From contig CAIYNH010000397.1 of NCBI GenBank assembly GCA_903927495.1, positions 1-10,360 on the forward strand: a stretch of 10,360 nucleotides of DNA. The letters run 5' to 3'. A program made the translations under genes and the position numbers. The stretch comes from an uncultured beta proteobacterium (GTDB lineage Bacteria; Pseudomonadota; Gammaproteobacteria; Burkholderiales; Burkholderiaceae_C). How positions within the stretch are numbered: the stretch's first letter is position 1; every line of letters begins with the position of its first letter. A model generated the notes under the pieces. It was not told the DNA's origin. It ran no database searches and was given only the letters and a program-made list of their open reading frames with translations. This document shows, piece by piece, positions 1 through 7,637 of this stretch.

Positions 1-59
1 GCCAGTGTTATTTCATCCGATAAGTCTTCTACATTTTACTAGCACACATAAATTTTCAA

Positions 60-593
60 ATGAGTAACTTTTTGCTTTGGTTGGTAGGATTTGTATTTGT
101 TGCTCTACCCTCGACGCGATTTTACCGACTAAAGACTTTATTGCTTGCTGCTTGCGGGGTTAAGGTAGCTAAAAGTGCACGAATTGTTTCTAGCGTAAAA
201 ATTGTAGGCACTGGTGAACTTAGTATTGGCGATGATACTTTCATTGGACATTATGTATCGATTTTTTGTAGTCCACCTGGTATCAGTATTGGATCCTATG
301 TTGATATAGCTCCAAATGTAGTCATCGTAAATGGCACACATCAAGTCGATATGGATGGGTTACATACTGCAGGAAAAGGAGTGTGTAATAGAATTATTAT
401 TGAAGATGGTGTATGGATCGGAGCATCAGCCACAATATTAACAGGAGTTAAAATTGGAAAAAAATCAATAATTGCAGCCGGCGCAGTAGTGAATAGTGAT
501 GTCCCAGAATATTCAATAAGTGCGGGTGTCCCAGCAAAAACAATAAAAACGTGGAACCCCGTAACAAAGATGTGGCTAAAATCTAACGGTTAA
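60..593 (+). CDS. Hexapeptide-repeat (LbH) O/N-acetyltransferase, WcaF/NodL/Maa-like
   Basis: A 177-residue protein that probably transfers an acetyl group from acetyl-CoA to a sugar or sugar precursor in the cytoplasm. The N-terminal ~32 residues are hydrophobic with an Arg/Lys-containing turn (around residues 20-25), as in many exopolysaccharide-locus members. From about residue 35 to 160 the sequence shows imperfect hexapeptide repeats of the [IV]-G-x type, which build a left-handed beta helix, including IGDD, IGSY, VWIGASA and VKIGKK. His94, in a Asn-Gly-Thr-His context inside the loop that interrupts the helix, is the likely catalytic base. The end contains the family-typical Ala-Gly-Val-Pro-Ala-Lys stretch (residues 155-160). 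Length is normal for the family. The ATG at 60 has no clear Shine-Dalgarno sequence. The next gene begins 5 bases after the stop, which suggests one operon. The acceptor cannot be read from sequence; a serine acetyltransferase role is unlikely given the context. Confidence 0.88.
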   Translation: MSNFLLWLVGFVFVALPSTRFYRLKTLLLAACGVKVAKSARIVSSVKIVGTGELSIGDDTFIGHYVSIFCSPPGISIGSYVDIAPNVVIVNGTHQVDMDGLHTAGKGVCNRIIIEDGVWIGASATILTGVKIGKKSIIAAGAVVNSDVPEYSISAGVPAKTIKTWNPVTKMWLKSNG

Positions 594-598
594 CTGCA

Positions 599-2170
599 AT
601 GCTTTTTAATTCATACAGCTTCATTTTCCTGTTTCTGCCTATTACTTATGTTGGTATGCTCTGGCTTGGGCGTTTCGGTCCAAGACTAGCTTCACTTTGG
701 CTTGGGTTGGCTTCGCTTACGTTCTATGCAGTTTGGGACTCGCGTTTCGTTCTGCTTCTGATCGCTTCCATCGGCTTCAATTACAGTGCTGGATACTGGA
801 TAGGTCTTTGCCGTACTGGTAGTGCCAACGCAAATATGCAAGCCAAGTTTTTTACTTCCGTCGCGATTATTGCTAATCTGGCTCTGCTCGTTTACTTCAA
901 ATACACCAATTTTTTTATCGATTCAGTCAATCATTTTTTTGACGGTGAGATTTCGTTGCTTCATATCATTTTGCCACTGGGAATTTCTTTCTTCACTTTT
1001 ACCCAGATTGCCTTTCTCGTCGATGTTTATCGAGGTATCGCACGCGAATATAACTTTATTCACTACCTATTATTCGTTACTTGGTTTCCTCATTTGATCG
1101 CTGGACCTGTGTTGCACCACAAACAGATGATGCCACAGTTTAGCCATGATGAAACTTATCGAATCAATCTGGATAATATAGTTGTCGGATTGACAGTATT
1201 TACACTCGGCTTGGCGAAGAAGGTGCTGATTGCCGACAATCTATCCGAATTTGCCACGCCGATTTTTGCCGCTGCGACTAGTGGTGTCACGCTGAAGTTC
1301 TTCGAAGCGTGGGTTGGTGCGCTGGCTTACACGCTACAACTCTATTTTGATTTTTCGGGTTATTCCGACATGGCTATTGGTCTGTCGCTCGTGTTCAACG
1401 TCCGATTGCCTCTGAATTTCAATTCACCTTATAAAGCTGTCAATATTATTGATTTCTGGCGTCGATGGCATATGACCTTGTCTTCCTTCCTGCGCGACTA
1501 TCTCTACATACCATTGGGGGGTAGTCAGAAAGGGCCGACACGCCGCTATATCAACCTCATGGTTACCATGCTTCTGGGCGGGCTCTGGCACGGTGCGGGA
1601 TGGACTTTTTTGGTCTGGGGAGGTCTGCATGGTCTTTACCTAATGGTTAACCATGGATGGCGCGAGTTGAAAGTTCGTTTGAAATGGCGTGAAGGCGGAC
1701 GCCTAGCCAGACTTGGCTCTGGTGCATTGACCTTTCTTGCTGTGGTCGTCGCTTGGGTATTCTTCCGGGCGGACAGTTTTGCTTCAGCGCTGGCGATATT
1801 GTCTGGATTGACGGGATTGAATGGCATGTCGTTGCCCGGCGTTATCCATAACAAGATGGCAGTTTATTTTAATATTGATGGAATTTCAATTGCTGATAGT
1901 GTTGGAGGAATGGCGTTATTTTCAATATTTGTTGGTTTTTTTCTGGTCTGGTTTTGTCCCAATGTCCAGCAAATTATGCGTAACTACAGGCCGACTTGGG
2001 AAGATATGATGAGAAAGGGCGAGCCTGACCTGTCTTTGCCTAGTGGCCAAGTTGCGAGGTTTCTAATTTGGCGACCCACTGCATCACATGCAGTAACATT
2101 GGGCCTATTGTTTTACTGCTGTTTTATTTCACTAAATAAAGTCAGTGAGTTTTTATATTTTCAGTTTTGA
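599..2170 (+). CDS. MBOAT-family membrane O-acyltransferase (AlgI-like)
   Basis: A 523-residue polytopic membrane protein of the membrane-bound O-acyltransferase family, close in length to alginate acetylase AlgI (about 520). Known members take an acyl group from a cytoplasmic donor and pass it across the inner membrane for modification of a polysaccharide or wall polymer. Visible family marks are the opening Met-Leu-Phe-Asn-Ser-Tyr followed by a hydrophobic segment; Leu-Pro-Leu-Gly-Ile-Ser-Phe-Phe-Thr-Phe; Tyr-Phe-Asp-Phe-Ser-Gly-Tyr-Ser-Asp; Phe-Trp-Arg-Arg-Trp-His with His291; Gly-Gly-Leu-Trp-His-Gly with the conserved active-site-region His331; Trp-Val-Phe-Phe-Arg-Ala at 386-391; and a terminal Tyr-Phe-Gln-Phe. 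All key residues seem intact. It starts 5 bases after the acetyltransferase stop, and its TGA abuts the start of an SGNH-like partner gene. O-acetylation of the polymer made by this locus is the likeliest role, but the acyl group and acceptor are inferred. Confidence 0.93.
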   Translation: MLFNSYSFIFLFLPITYVGMLWLGRFGPRLASLWLGLASLTFYAVWDSRFVLLLIASIGFNYSAGYWIGLCRTGSANANMQAKFFTSVAIIANLALLVYFKYTNFFIDSVNHFFDGEISLLHIILPLGISFFTFTQIAFLVDVYRGIAREYNFIHYLLFVTWFPHLIAGPVLHHKQMMPQFSHDETYRINLDNIVVGLTVFTLGLAKKVLIADNLSEFATPIFAAATSGVTLKFFEAWVGALAYTLQLYFDFSGYSDMAIGLSLVFNVRLPLNFNSPYKAVNIIDFWRRWHMTLSSFLRDYLYIPLGGSQKGPTRRYINLMVTMLLGGLWHGAGWTFLVWGGLHGLYLMVNHGWRELKVRLKWREGGRLARLGSGALTFLAVVVAWVFFRADSFASALAILSGLTGLNGMSLPGVIHNKMAVYFNIDGISIADSVGGMALFSIFVGFFLVWFCPNVQQIMRNYRPTWEDMMRKGEPDLSLPSGQVARFLIWRPTASHAVTLGLLFYCCFISLNKVSEFLYFQF

Positions 2171-2172
2171 AG

Positions 2173-3339
2173 ATGCGCCACTATTTTTTTATAATGACTT
2201 TGGCATGGATGCTGCCGCTCGTATTGTTTACCGGTATCAATTTTGTGATTGATCCGTACAGAATTTTTCATAAGCCATGGGTGCGAGATAATTACTATAT
2301 TTATGATAGAGGCATGCGTGTTGAGGCAGCTGGTATTATCAATACCGAGGAATTTGATTCCATTATCTTGGGTACGAGTATGGCTGCAAATTTTTCCGCT
2401 CAAGAAGCGACCAGAAGTTTCGGGTCCAATTTTGTTAATATTTCTCTTTGGGGATCATATATTAGGGAACGTGCATATGTTCTTGGATATGCTCTTCGAA
2501 AAAAACCAATTGATAGTGTTATTTATTCACTTGATTCGTTTTCATTTTATAGACCCCCAAGCTCGGGAATGGCGATAGAATCTTATAGATACTTATATGA
2601 CGGTGACATTTTTAATGATATTTTTGTATATATGGGGAATATAAAGTCATTAAAATATGCAGTTTGTCTAAATATTATCTTTTCAAATGAACGGTTGTGT
2701 CCGCACAAAGATACCTTGGAGAGCCTAGTCGAGTGGTACTCTGACCGAGAGCAGTCAAGGCGTTTTGGTGGCTTGGAAAATTGGATGATGGCGAAGAATA
2801 GTGATGAAATTAGAGGCGCGCTCAAAGAATTATCTAAAAGCATGAATTCTATCAATTCTGGAAACATTTCAGTGGTAGATTTGAATAAAGTGAGACTAGT
2901 TAATTTAGAAAACCAGAAAGTTTTCAGCGAACATTTATTAGCCTATGCAATTAGATATCCAACTACCCAGTTCTACTTGTTTTTTCCGCCGTTTTCTCGC
3001 CTTAAGTTTTCTATTCAGAGACAGAGCGATCCACAGGCATTCGAGGAATATTTGGGAATCTTGCGCATGGTCGTAGCCGAATGCGCCAAGCACCCTAATA
3101 TTCATGTATCTGGATTTGAGACAGAAGATTTTCTAGATGATATATCAAACTACAAAGACACCATGCATTATCATCAGCGATTTAACTCCAAAATGCTACA
3201 TTGGATGAAAAATGGTGATCACGAATTAAAACAAGAAAATATTGAACGATATATTCAGGAAATTGAAATTCGAGCTAGTAGCTATAACTTGCGGGATTTT
3301 GGGGCTAAAGTTGATGCATATCTAGCTAAAAAAAATTAG
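2173..3339 (+). CDS. Membrane-anchored SGNH-hydrolase-like protein, probable MBOAT partner
   Basis: A 388-residue protein that would usually be labelled hypothetical. One hydrophobic segment (about residues 5-26) followed by Asp-Pro-Tyr-Arg suggests an N-terminal inner-membrane anchor with the rest outside the cytoplasm. SGNH-superfamily blocks are visible: Leu-Gly-Thr-Ser with candidate nucleophile Ser69 after a beta-strand-like stretch, Asn89-Ile-Ser-Leu-Trp-Gly94 as a possible block II, and Asp329-Thr-Met-His332 as the Asp-x-x-His block V near the C terminus. The block III Asn is not obvious (Ser-Leu-Asp is found there). Proteins of this architecture (DltD, AlgJ/AlgX, PatB) work with MBOAT proteins to hand acyl groups to polymers, and this gene follows the MBOAT directly. 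Start: ATG at 2173 is preferred, 2 bases after the MBOAT stop. An in-frame TTG at 2167 overlapping that stop would add two residues. The gene is markedly AT-rich. Esterase rather than transferase activity is possible. Confidence 0.72.
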   Translation: MRHYFFIMTLAWMLPLVLFTGINFVIDPYRIFHKPWVRDNYYIYDRGMRVEAAGIINTEEFDSIILGTSMAANFSAQEATRSFGSNFVNISLWGSYIRERAYVLGYALRKKPIDSVIYSLDSFSFYRPPSSGMAIESYRYLYDGDIFNDIFVYMGNIKSLKYAVCLNIIFSNERLCPHKDTLESLVEWYSDREQSRRFGGLENWMMAKNSDEIRGALKELSKSMNSINSGNISVVDLNKVRLVNLENQKVFSEHLLAYAIRYPTTQFYLFFPPFSRLKFSIQRQSDPQAFEEYLGILRMVVAECAKHPNIHVSGFETEDFLDDISNYKDTMHYHQRFNSKMLHWMKNGDHELKQENIERYIQEIEIRASSYNLRDFGAKVDAYLAKKN

Positions 3340-3362
3340 ATTTAAATTTGTGAAATACTCGT

Positions 3363-4730
3363 ATGACCAACCATTCAACTTTTAGCTTCAAGAACGTATC
3401 GCGGTTGGTTGTTTTTGCGCTTTTGCTGCGCGTCACCTCCGAGCTAACAGCAAATCTAAGCTACTTGCTTGTCGCGGTTTATGCGTTGCGGGGCCGCACC
3501 CAAACCATCCAGGCTTTTGCGCTATCGTGGCTTTTCTCCATGCTTAACCCCGCTTTTGCTCCAGATGCCAGTTTTGCGAGCATCGGACGCTATTTGGTGA
3601 TCGTTGCTGGTGCCATTTCGGTGGCTTCGCGTGGCGAGGGCAGCGCCGCTGGGTTTTCCAACAATATGGTTAGGCAATTCACACTGTTCCTTGGTGTGTT
3701 TATACTAATTCACTCAATGCTGTTCAGTGCTGTTGTGGATGTATCTGTCTTAAAGGCTTTGTCGTGGACGGTCGTGGTGCTGACATTGCTGTCCGCATGG
3801 CAGGGCTTAGCGGCTGCGCAACGCATTGCTTTGTTCGACCAACTGCTGCGGTGGCTGATCTGGCTGATGTTATTGAGTTTGCCGCTTCTATTCATCCCAA
3901 GCATTGGCTATCTGCGAAATGACACGGGTTTTCAAGGTTTACTAAGCCAACCGCAGTCCTTTGGCCCTACTGTCGCATTGGTGGGGGCGCTGGTTGGGGG
4001 GCGGGTTATGGGTGAGATTCGCCCGGCTTGTCGCGACATATTCCTGTTAGGGCTGAGCCTTGTATTGATTGTTCTGTCTGAAGCGCGCACGGCCGGGCTA
4101 GCCTTGGTTCTAGGGTTGCTGATTTCAGCGTTGTTATCGCCTACGTTTGCGGGCGTGTCACGTTGGCGCATGTTGCCAGGCCTGCGCAGTCGGCGTTTCC
4201 AGGGTGTTGCGTTACTGGCCGTCGTGGGCATTTTTGCAGGCGGGTCATTACTGTCCGGCACTGTGGATAACTACCTATACAAACGGTCCGACGCTACCAA
4301 TCTGTTCGATGCGGCGGATGCATCGCGCGGGGCATTGATTGAAGACATGTTTGTAAATATCCAGGAAAACCCTTGGTTAGGTATTGGCTTCGGCATAGCT
4401 TCCGACCCTAGATTTATGGAGGTGCAGCGTGATCCTATTCTTGATTTACCTGTAAGCGCACTGGTAGAAAAAGGCGTTTTACCGGTTGCTGTCGTGGAAG
4501 AGTTGGGTATTTTGGGCGCATCGGTGGTGTTTGGCTGGTTCTTGACGGTTTTTCGCCGTGGTGCTCGATCGGGTGTACCGCAGTTTGCCGTATTGATTAC
4601 GTTGGTGCTAGTGAACTTTGGCGAATCAATGTTTTTCTCAGTCGGCGGCATGGGTATGCTGCTGCTGATTTTGCTGACTGGCGCCGTCACTGGAAGTCAA
4701 CAATTGACTGGGGAATTGGCGCATGCATGA
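3363..4730 (+). CDS. O-antigen ligase/polymerase-like polytopic membrane protein (Wzy/WaaL type)
   Basis: A 455-residue protein with about ten or more hydrophobic segments spread over its length and one larger polar loop around residues 300-375. Such proteins polymerise lipid-linked repeat units or ligate a glycan to an acceptor at the outer face of the inner membrane. Marks of the family are Ser-Glu-Ala-Arg-Thr-Ala-Gly at 239-245 leading into a hydrophobic helix, like the Ser-Arg-Thr motif of Wzy_C proteins, and Asn-Pro-Trp-Leu-Gly-Ile-Gly-Phe-Gly from residue 336, like the N-P-x-x-G-x-G motif of the periplasmic loop. Sequence alone does not separate polymerase from ligase. A 23-base gap separates it from the SGNH-like gene upstream, and composition becomes GC-richer here. 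Its 3' end overlaps the next gene by 8 bases. The ATG at 3363 has only a weak ribosome binding site. Confidence 0.82.
   Translation: MTNHSTFSFKNVSRLVVFALLLRVTSELTANLSYLLVAVYALRGRTQTIQAFALSWLFSMLNPAFAPDASFASIGRYLVIVAGAISVASRGEGSAAGFSNNMVRQFTLFLGVFILIHSMLFSAVVDVSVLKALSWTVVVLTLLSAWQGLAAAQRIALFDQLLRWLIWLMLLSLPLLFIPSIGYLRNDTGFQGLLSQPQSFGPTVALVGALVGGRVMGEIRPACRDIFLLGLSLVLIVLSEARTAGLALVLGLLISALLSPTFAGVSRWRMLPGLRSRRFQGVALLAVVGIFAGGSLLSGTVDNYLYKRSDATNLFDAADASRGALIEDMFVNIQENPWLGIGFGIASDPRFMEVQRDPILDLPVSALVEKGVLPVAVVEELGILGASVVFGWFLTVFRRGARSGVPQFAVLITLVLVNFGESMFFSVGGMGMLLLILLTGAVTGSQQLTGELAHA
4710..4715 (+). promoter_or_regulatory. Ribosome binding site of the first glycosyltransferase
   Basis: GGGGAA lies 7 bases before the ATG at 4723, inside the end of the polymerase-like gene. 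It supports 4723 as the start even though the two frames overlap by 8 bases, and fits translational coupling. Confidence 0.55.
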
Positions 4731-5841
4731 AATCTGGTTCTGGCAGCGCATCATTAGCCCGCACATGGCCGGATTAGCCGTTGCGCTTGTGCGCCAGGGG
4801 TGCAGAGTGACCTATGTGGCAGAAGCGGCCATGTCAGCAGACCGAGCCAGTCAGGGTTGGACAACACCGGTGCTCACGGGCGTTGAACTAAAGTACGCAA
4901 CTAACAGTTTAAGCATCAAGGAGCTAGCACGAAACGCACCGGAAGATGCTGTGCATATTTGCCAAGGTATTCGCTCTAACGGACTCATTTCAATCGCGCA
5001 ACGTGAACTTGCAATGCGCTGCGCGCGGCAGTGGGTGGTGATGGAAACGGTAAATGACGCCGTTTGGTATGGCGCACTCAAGCGGACGGAATACAGCCGC
5101 CTTTTTAATGCGTTTGGTGCCAGATTGCAGGGAGTACTTGCCACTGGCCATAGTACAACTGATTGGGTAGCGGCCCGTGGGTTTACTGCCAACTCTGTCT
5201 TTCCATTTGCTTATTTCTTGCCTGATAACGCAGGTTTTTTTCCGTCCGAACCACATACTACAAAACCTTTTAGGTTTGTTTTCGCTGGACAGCTGATAGC
5301 GCGAAAACGTGTTGATTGGCTGTTCGAAGCATTTTGTAGCCATACTCACCAAGAGTTTGAAATCCGCATCGTTGGTAACGGGCCCGACGAACCAGGCTTG
5401 CGTGCGCTGGCAGAGCGCACCCTTGGTAATCGTGTAAGTTGGCTGGGTCAACTGCCTTTGTCTGAAGTGCCTAGGGTAATGACCCAGGCTGATTGTTTGG
5501 TGTTGCCTAGCATCCATGACGGATGGGGCGCTGTGGCATCAGAGTCGCTCATGGTAGGTACACCGGTTGTTTGCAGCGATGCCTGTGGCGTAGCAGGCGT
5601 TGTGCAAGCCAGCGCTGTCGGTGGAGTGTTTCCGGTTAAAGACAAATTGGCGCTAACCCAATTGCTGGCTGCGCAATTAGCGCAGGGTACAGTGTCGAGA
5701 GAAAAACGTCGTCAGATTGCTGACTGGGCAACATGCCTGGGCGCTGCATCAGGTGCAGCTTATCTTCAAGAGATTCTTAATTTCAAAGCTACCAATCAAG
5801 GTGCCCGTCCAGTGGTGCCATGGCTAAGGGAGTCACGTTAA
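4723..5841 (+). CDS. Glycosyltransferase, GT4-like (GT-B fold)
   Basis: A 372-residue cytoplasmic glycosyltransferase that probably adds one sugar from a nucleotide sugar to the growing lipid-linked oligosaccharide. The N-terminal half (to about 175) starts with Ile-Trp-Phe-Trp-Gln-Arg and an acceptor-domain Ser-Pro-His-Met. The C-terminal half has the group 1/GT4 order: Phe-Ala-Gly-Gln-Leu with Arg-Lys-Arg (near 185-195), Val-Gly-Asn-Gly-Pro, then Leu-Gly-Gln-Leu-Pro, Ala-Asp-Cys-Leu-Val-Leu-Pro-Ser, and the donor-site motif. In that motif the first Glu of the usual E-x7-E is Asp266 and the second is Glu274, giving Asp-Gly-Trp-Gly-Ala-Val-Ala-Ser-Glu. It is followed by Gly-Thr-Pro-Val-Val. 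Length is normal. The gene overlaps the polymerase gene by 8 bases, and its TAA overlaps the ATG of the amidotransferase gene by one base. Donor, acceptor and linkage cannot be told from sequence. Confidence 0.88.
   Translation: MHEIWFWQRIISPHMAGLAVALVRQGCRVTYVAEAAMSADRASQGWTTPVLTGVELKYATNSLSIKELARNAPEDAVHICQGIRSNGLISIAQRELAMRCARQWVVMETVNDAVWYGALKRTEYSRLFNAFGARLQGVLATGHSTTDWVAARGFTANSVFPFAYFLPDNAGFFPSEPHTTKPFRFVFAGQLIARKRVDWLFEAFCSHTHQEFEIRIVGNGPDEPGLRALAERTLGNRVSWLGQLPLSEVPRVMTQADCLVLPSIHDGWGAVASESLMVGTPVVCSDACGVAGVVQASAVGGVFPVKDKLALTQLLAAQLAQGTVSREKRRQIADWATCLGAASGAAYLQEILNFKATNQGARPVVPWLRESR
5826..5832 (+). promoter_or_regulatory. Ribosome binding site that fixes the amidotransferase start
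   Basis: AAGGGAG lies 8 bases before the ATG at 5841. It lies between an in-frame ATG at 5820 and that codon, so it supports 5841 as the true start. This matters because the protein then begins Met-Cys, as its catalysis requires. Confidence 0.75.
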
Positions 5842-7637
5842 TGTGTGGATTCATAACTGCTGCTGCGCGCCCTAGTGCCGATTTTGAAACGATGGCTTTA
5901 GAGCGTGCATTGGCCTACATGCACCGCCGCGGCCCAGATGCCGAAGGCATTTGGCAAGACACAGGCGTGTGGCTAGGCCACCGCCGCTTGGCCATTCAAG
6001 ACCTGGACATGCGCTCTAGCCAGCCCATGCACTCCGCCTGCGGCCGTTATGTCATCGTCTTTAATGGCGAGATTTATAACTTTCATACCCTGCGAAGCGA
6101 CTTGGTAGCCAAAGGCATGCAGTTCCGCACCACGTCTGATACTGAGGTACTGCTTGCCCTGTTTGCGCTAGAAGGCCCTGCCATGCTGCCGCGTCTGCGT
6201 GGTATGTTCGCTTTTGTTATTTGGGATCGCACTACGCGTCGTGCCTTTGCAGCCCGCGACCCCTATGGCATCAAGCCACTGTATTACACCCAAACCGCAG
6301 ATTGCGTGTTAATGGCTTCGCAAGTGCGGGCACTGATGGCCACTGGGCTTGTGTCGCGCACGCCTTGTGCTCGTGGACAAGCCAGTTTTTGGCTGCTGGG
6401 CAACGTGTCAGATCCGCATACCTGGTACCAAGATATTAAAGCCCTGCCTGCTGGGCACTGCGCCTGGGTTGATGAAGGCCGCATGGCCATACCAGTGAGT
6501 TGGTGGGATGTGTCGGCCGCCTGGCGTGATGCGCCTACCCCACTGCCAAGCGCTGGCGAGGTGCGTGAACGTACCCGTACCGCGTTGCGTGCCAGCGTAG
6601 CCGCGCATTTGGTGGCTGATGTTCCCGTGGGGGTTTTCCTCTCAGGTGGTATTGACTCGGGCGCGCTGGCTGGCCTGATGGTTGAAGCCGGTGCCACTAA
6701 CCTGCAAGGCATCACGCTGGCTTATGACGAATTTGCAGGCACCCATGATGACGAGGCACCGTTGGCTGCCACTCTGGCAGCGCACTATGGCATTCAGCAC
6801 CATGTGCGCCGCGTGGCTCATGACGAGTTTTCGGCTGATTTGCCGCGCATTTTGGCGGCTATGGACCAACCCAGTGTGGACGGCATCAACACCTGGTATG
6901 CCACCAAAGCCGTGGCTCAGTTGGGTCTGAAGGTGGTGGTATCGGGTGTAGGGGGCGATGAGCTGTTTCAGGGTTACCCCAGTTTTAAGCAATTGCCTCG
7001 TTTGGTGTCGGCTTGGTCCACCGCCTCAAGCCTACCCGGTGCCATGCCATTGGCTCGGGCAGCCATGGGCTGGCAAGCCCAGCGCAGCGGCAACGCCCGC
7101 TGGCGTTACCTGCCTGATTGGGCCCGCACCATGCAGGGGGCTTGGTGGCTGCGCCGGGGGCTGTTTAGCCCGGCAGATTTACCCGCGCTGATGGGTGCTG
7201 ATTTGGCGGCTGCTGGCTTGCAAGGCTTTAGCCCCGAAGCTTGGGTGGGGCAAATGAGTGGCCCGCTGGCATTTGACGGTAAACTGGCAGTGGGTCAGAT
7301 CGAGTCCACCACCTACATGCGCAACCAGTTGCTGCGTGACAGCGATTGGGCCAGCATGGACCACAGTGTGGAATTGCGCACGCCACTGGTGGACGCCTGG
7401 CTGCTACGTGATTTGCAACCGCTGTTGGGTGCATTAAGCCAGTTCCCCAACAAACGTTTGCTGGCCGAAGCACCAACCAAGCCGCTGCCAGAGGCATTGA
7501 TTAACCGGCCCAAAACTGGCTTTGGCATACCGGTGCAAAAGTGGCTAAAGCAGATTGGGCACGCCAGCGCAGGGGCAGGGCCTAGCAATGCCTGGGCACG
7601 TGAGGTGGCAAACTTTTATGAAAAGGGTGTTTCATGA
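5841..7637 (+). CDS. asnB: Glutamine-dependent asparagine synthase-type amidotransferase
   Basis: A 598-residue class II glutamine amidotransferase of the asparagine synthase family. Ammonia freed from glutamine in the N-terminal domain is used to amidate a carboxyl group activated by ATP in the C-terminal domain. Seen: Cys2, which becomes the N-terminal nucleophile after Met removal; Arg-Arg-Gly-Pro-Asp (29-33); Asn75-Gly-Glu-Ile-Tyr-Asn; Asp100; the pyrophosphate loop Ser268-Gly-Gly-Ile-Asp-Ser273; Gly-Val-Gly-Gly-Asp-Glu (369-374); and a late Arg-Pro-Lys-Thr-Gly-Phe-Gly. All active-site marks are intact. The longer start at 5820 would put seven residues before Met and bury the Cys, so it is rejected. 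The frame overlaps the upstream stop (TAATG) and the next gene (ATGA). True asparagine synthesis is possible, but homologues inside polysaccharide loci are thought to amidate uronic acids or related sugars; which one applies here is open. This is the most GC-rich gene in the window. Confidence 0.92.
   Translation: MCGFITAAARPSADFETMALERALAYMHRRGPDAEGIWQDTGVWLGHRRLAIQDLDMRSSQPMHSACGRYVIVFNGEIYNFHTLRSDLVAKGMQFRTTSDTEVLLALFALEGPAMLPRLRGMFAFVIWDRTTRRAFAARDPYGIKPLYYTQTADCVLMASQVRALMATGLVSRTPCARGQASFWLLGNVSDPHTWYQDIKALPAGHCAWVDEGRMAIPVSWWDVSAAWRDAPTPLPSAGEVRERTRTALRASVAAHLVADVPVGVFLSGGIDSGALAGLMVEAGATNLQGITLAYDEFAGTHDDEAPLAATLAAHYGIQHHVRRVAHDEFSADLPRILAAMDQPSVDGINTWYATKAVAQLGLKVVVSGVGGDELFQGYPSFKQLPRLVSAWSTASSLPGAMPLARAAMGWQAQRSGNARWRYLPDWARTMQGAWWLRRGLFSPADLPALMGADLAAAGLQGFSPEAWVGQMSGPLAFDGKLAVGQIESTTYMRNQLLRDSDWASMDHSVELRTPLVDAWLLRDLQPLLGALSQFPNKRLLAEAPTKPLPEALINRPKTGFGIPVQKWLKQIGHASAGAGPSNAWAREVANFYEKGVS
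7621..7627 (+). promoter_or_regulatory. Ribosome binding site of the second GT4-like gene
   Basis: AAAAGGG lies 6 bases before the ATG at 7634, inside the last codons of the amidotransferase gene. It supports the ATGA overlap as a coupled restart. Confidence 0.55.

Noticed and set aside
1..67. Possible tail of an upstream gene, either ending with TAG at 40-42 or with TAA at 65-67 in another frame.
   Set aside because: Only 13 or 21 codons are available, with no recognisable motif to choose between the frames, so no gene is claimed. An upstream operon member is nevertheless likely.
3340..3362. Possible promoter or terminator in the AT-rich 23-base gap (contains the 8-base palindrome ATTTAAAT).
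   Set aside because: The gap is too short for a full promoter, and there is no GC stem with a T run, so neither call is supported.
4990..5517. Open frame of 175 codons on the minus strand.
   Set aside because: Antisense to an intact glycosyltransferase gene with clear motifs; the translation shows no recognisable domain.
5820..5840. In-frame ATG giving a seven-residue longer amidotransferase.
   Set aside because: Class II amidotransferases need Cys directly after the initiator Met; the ATG at 5841 provides this and has a good ribosome binding site.
6284..6715. Long open frame of 143 codons on the minus strand.
   Set aside because: It lies wholly inside the well-supported amidotransferase gene, and its translation is low-complexity (Ala/Ser/Thr/Arg-rich) without family motifs. 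It is a mirror frame of a GC-rich gene.
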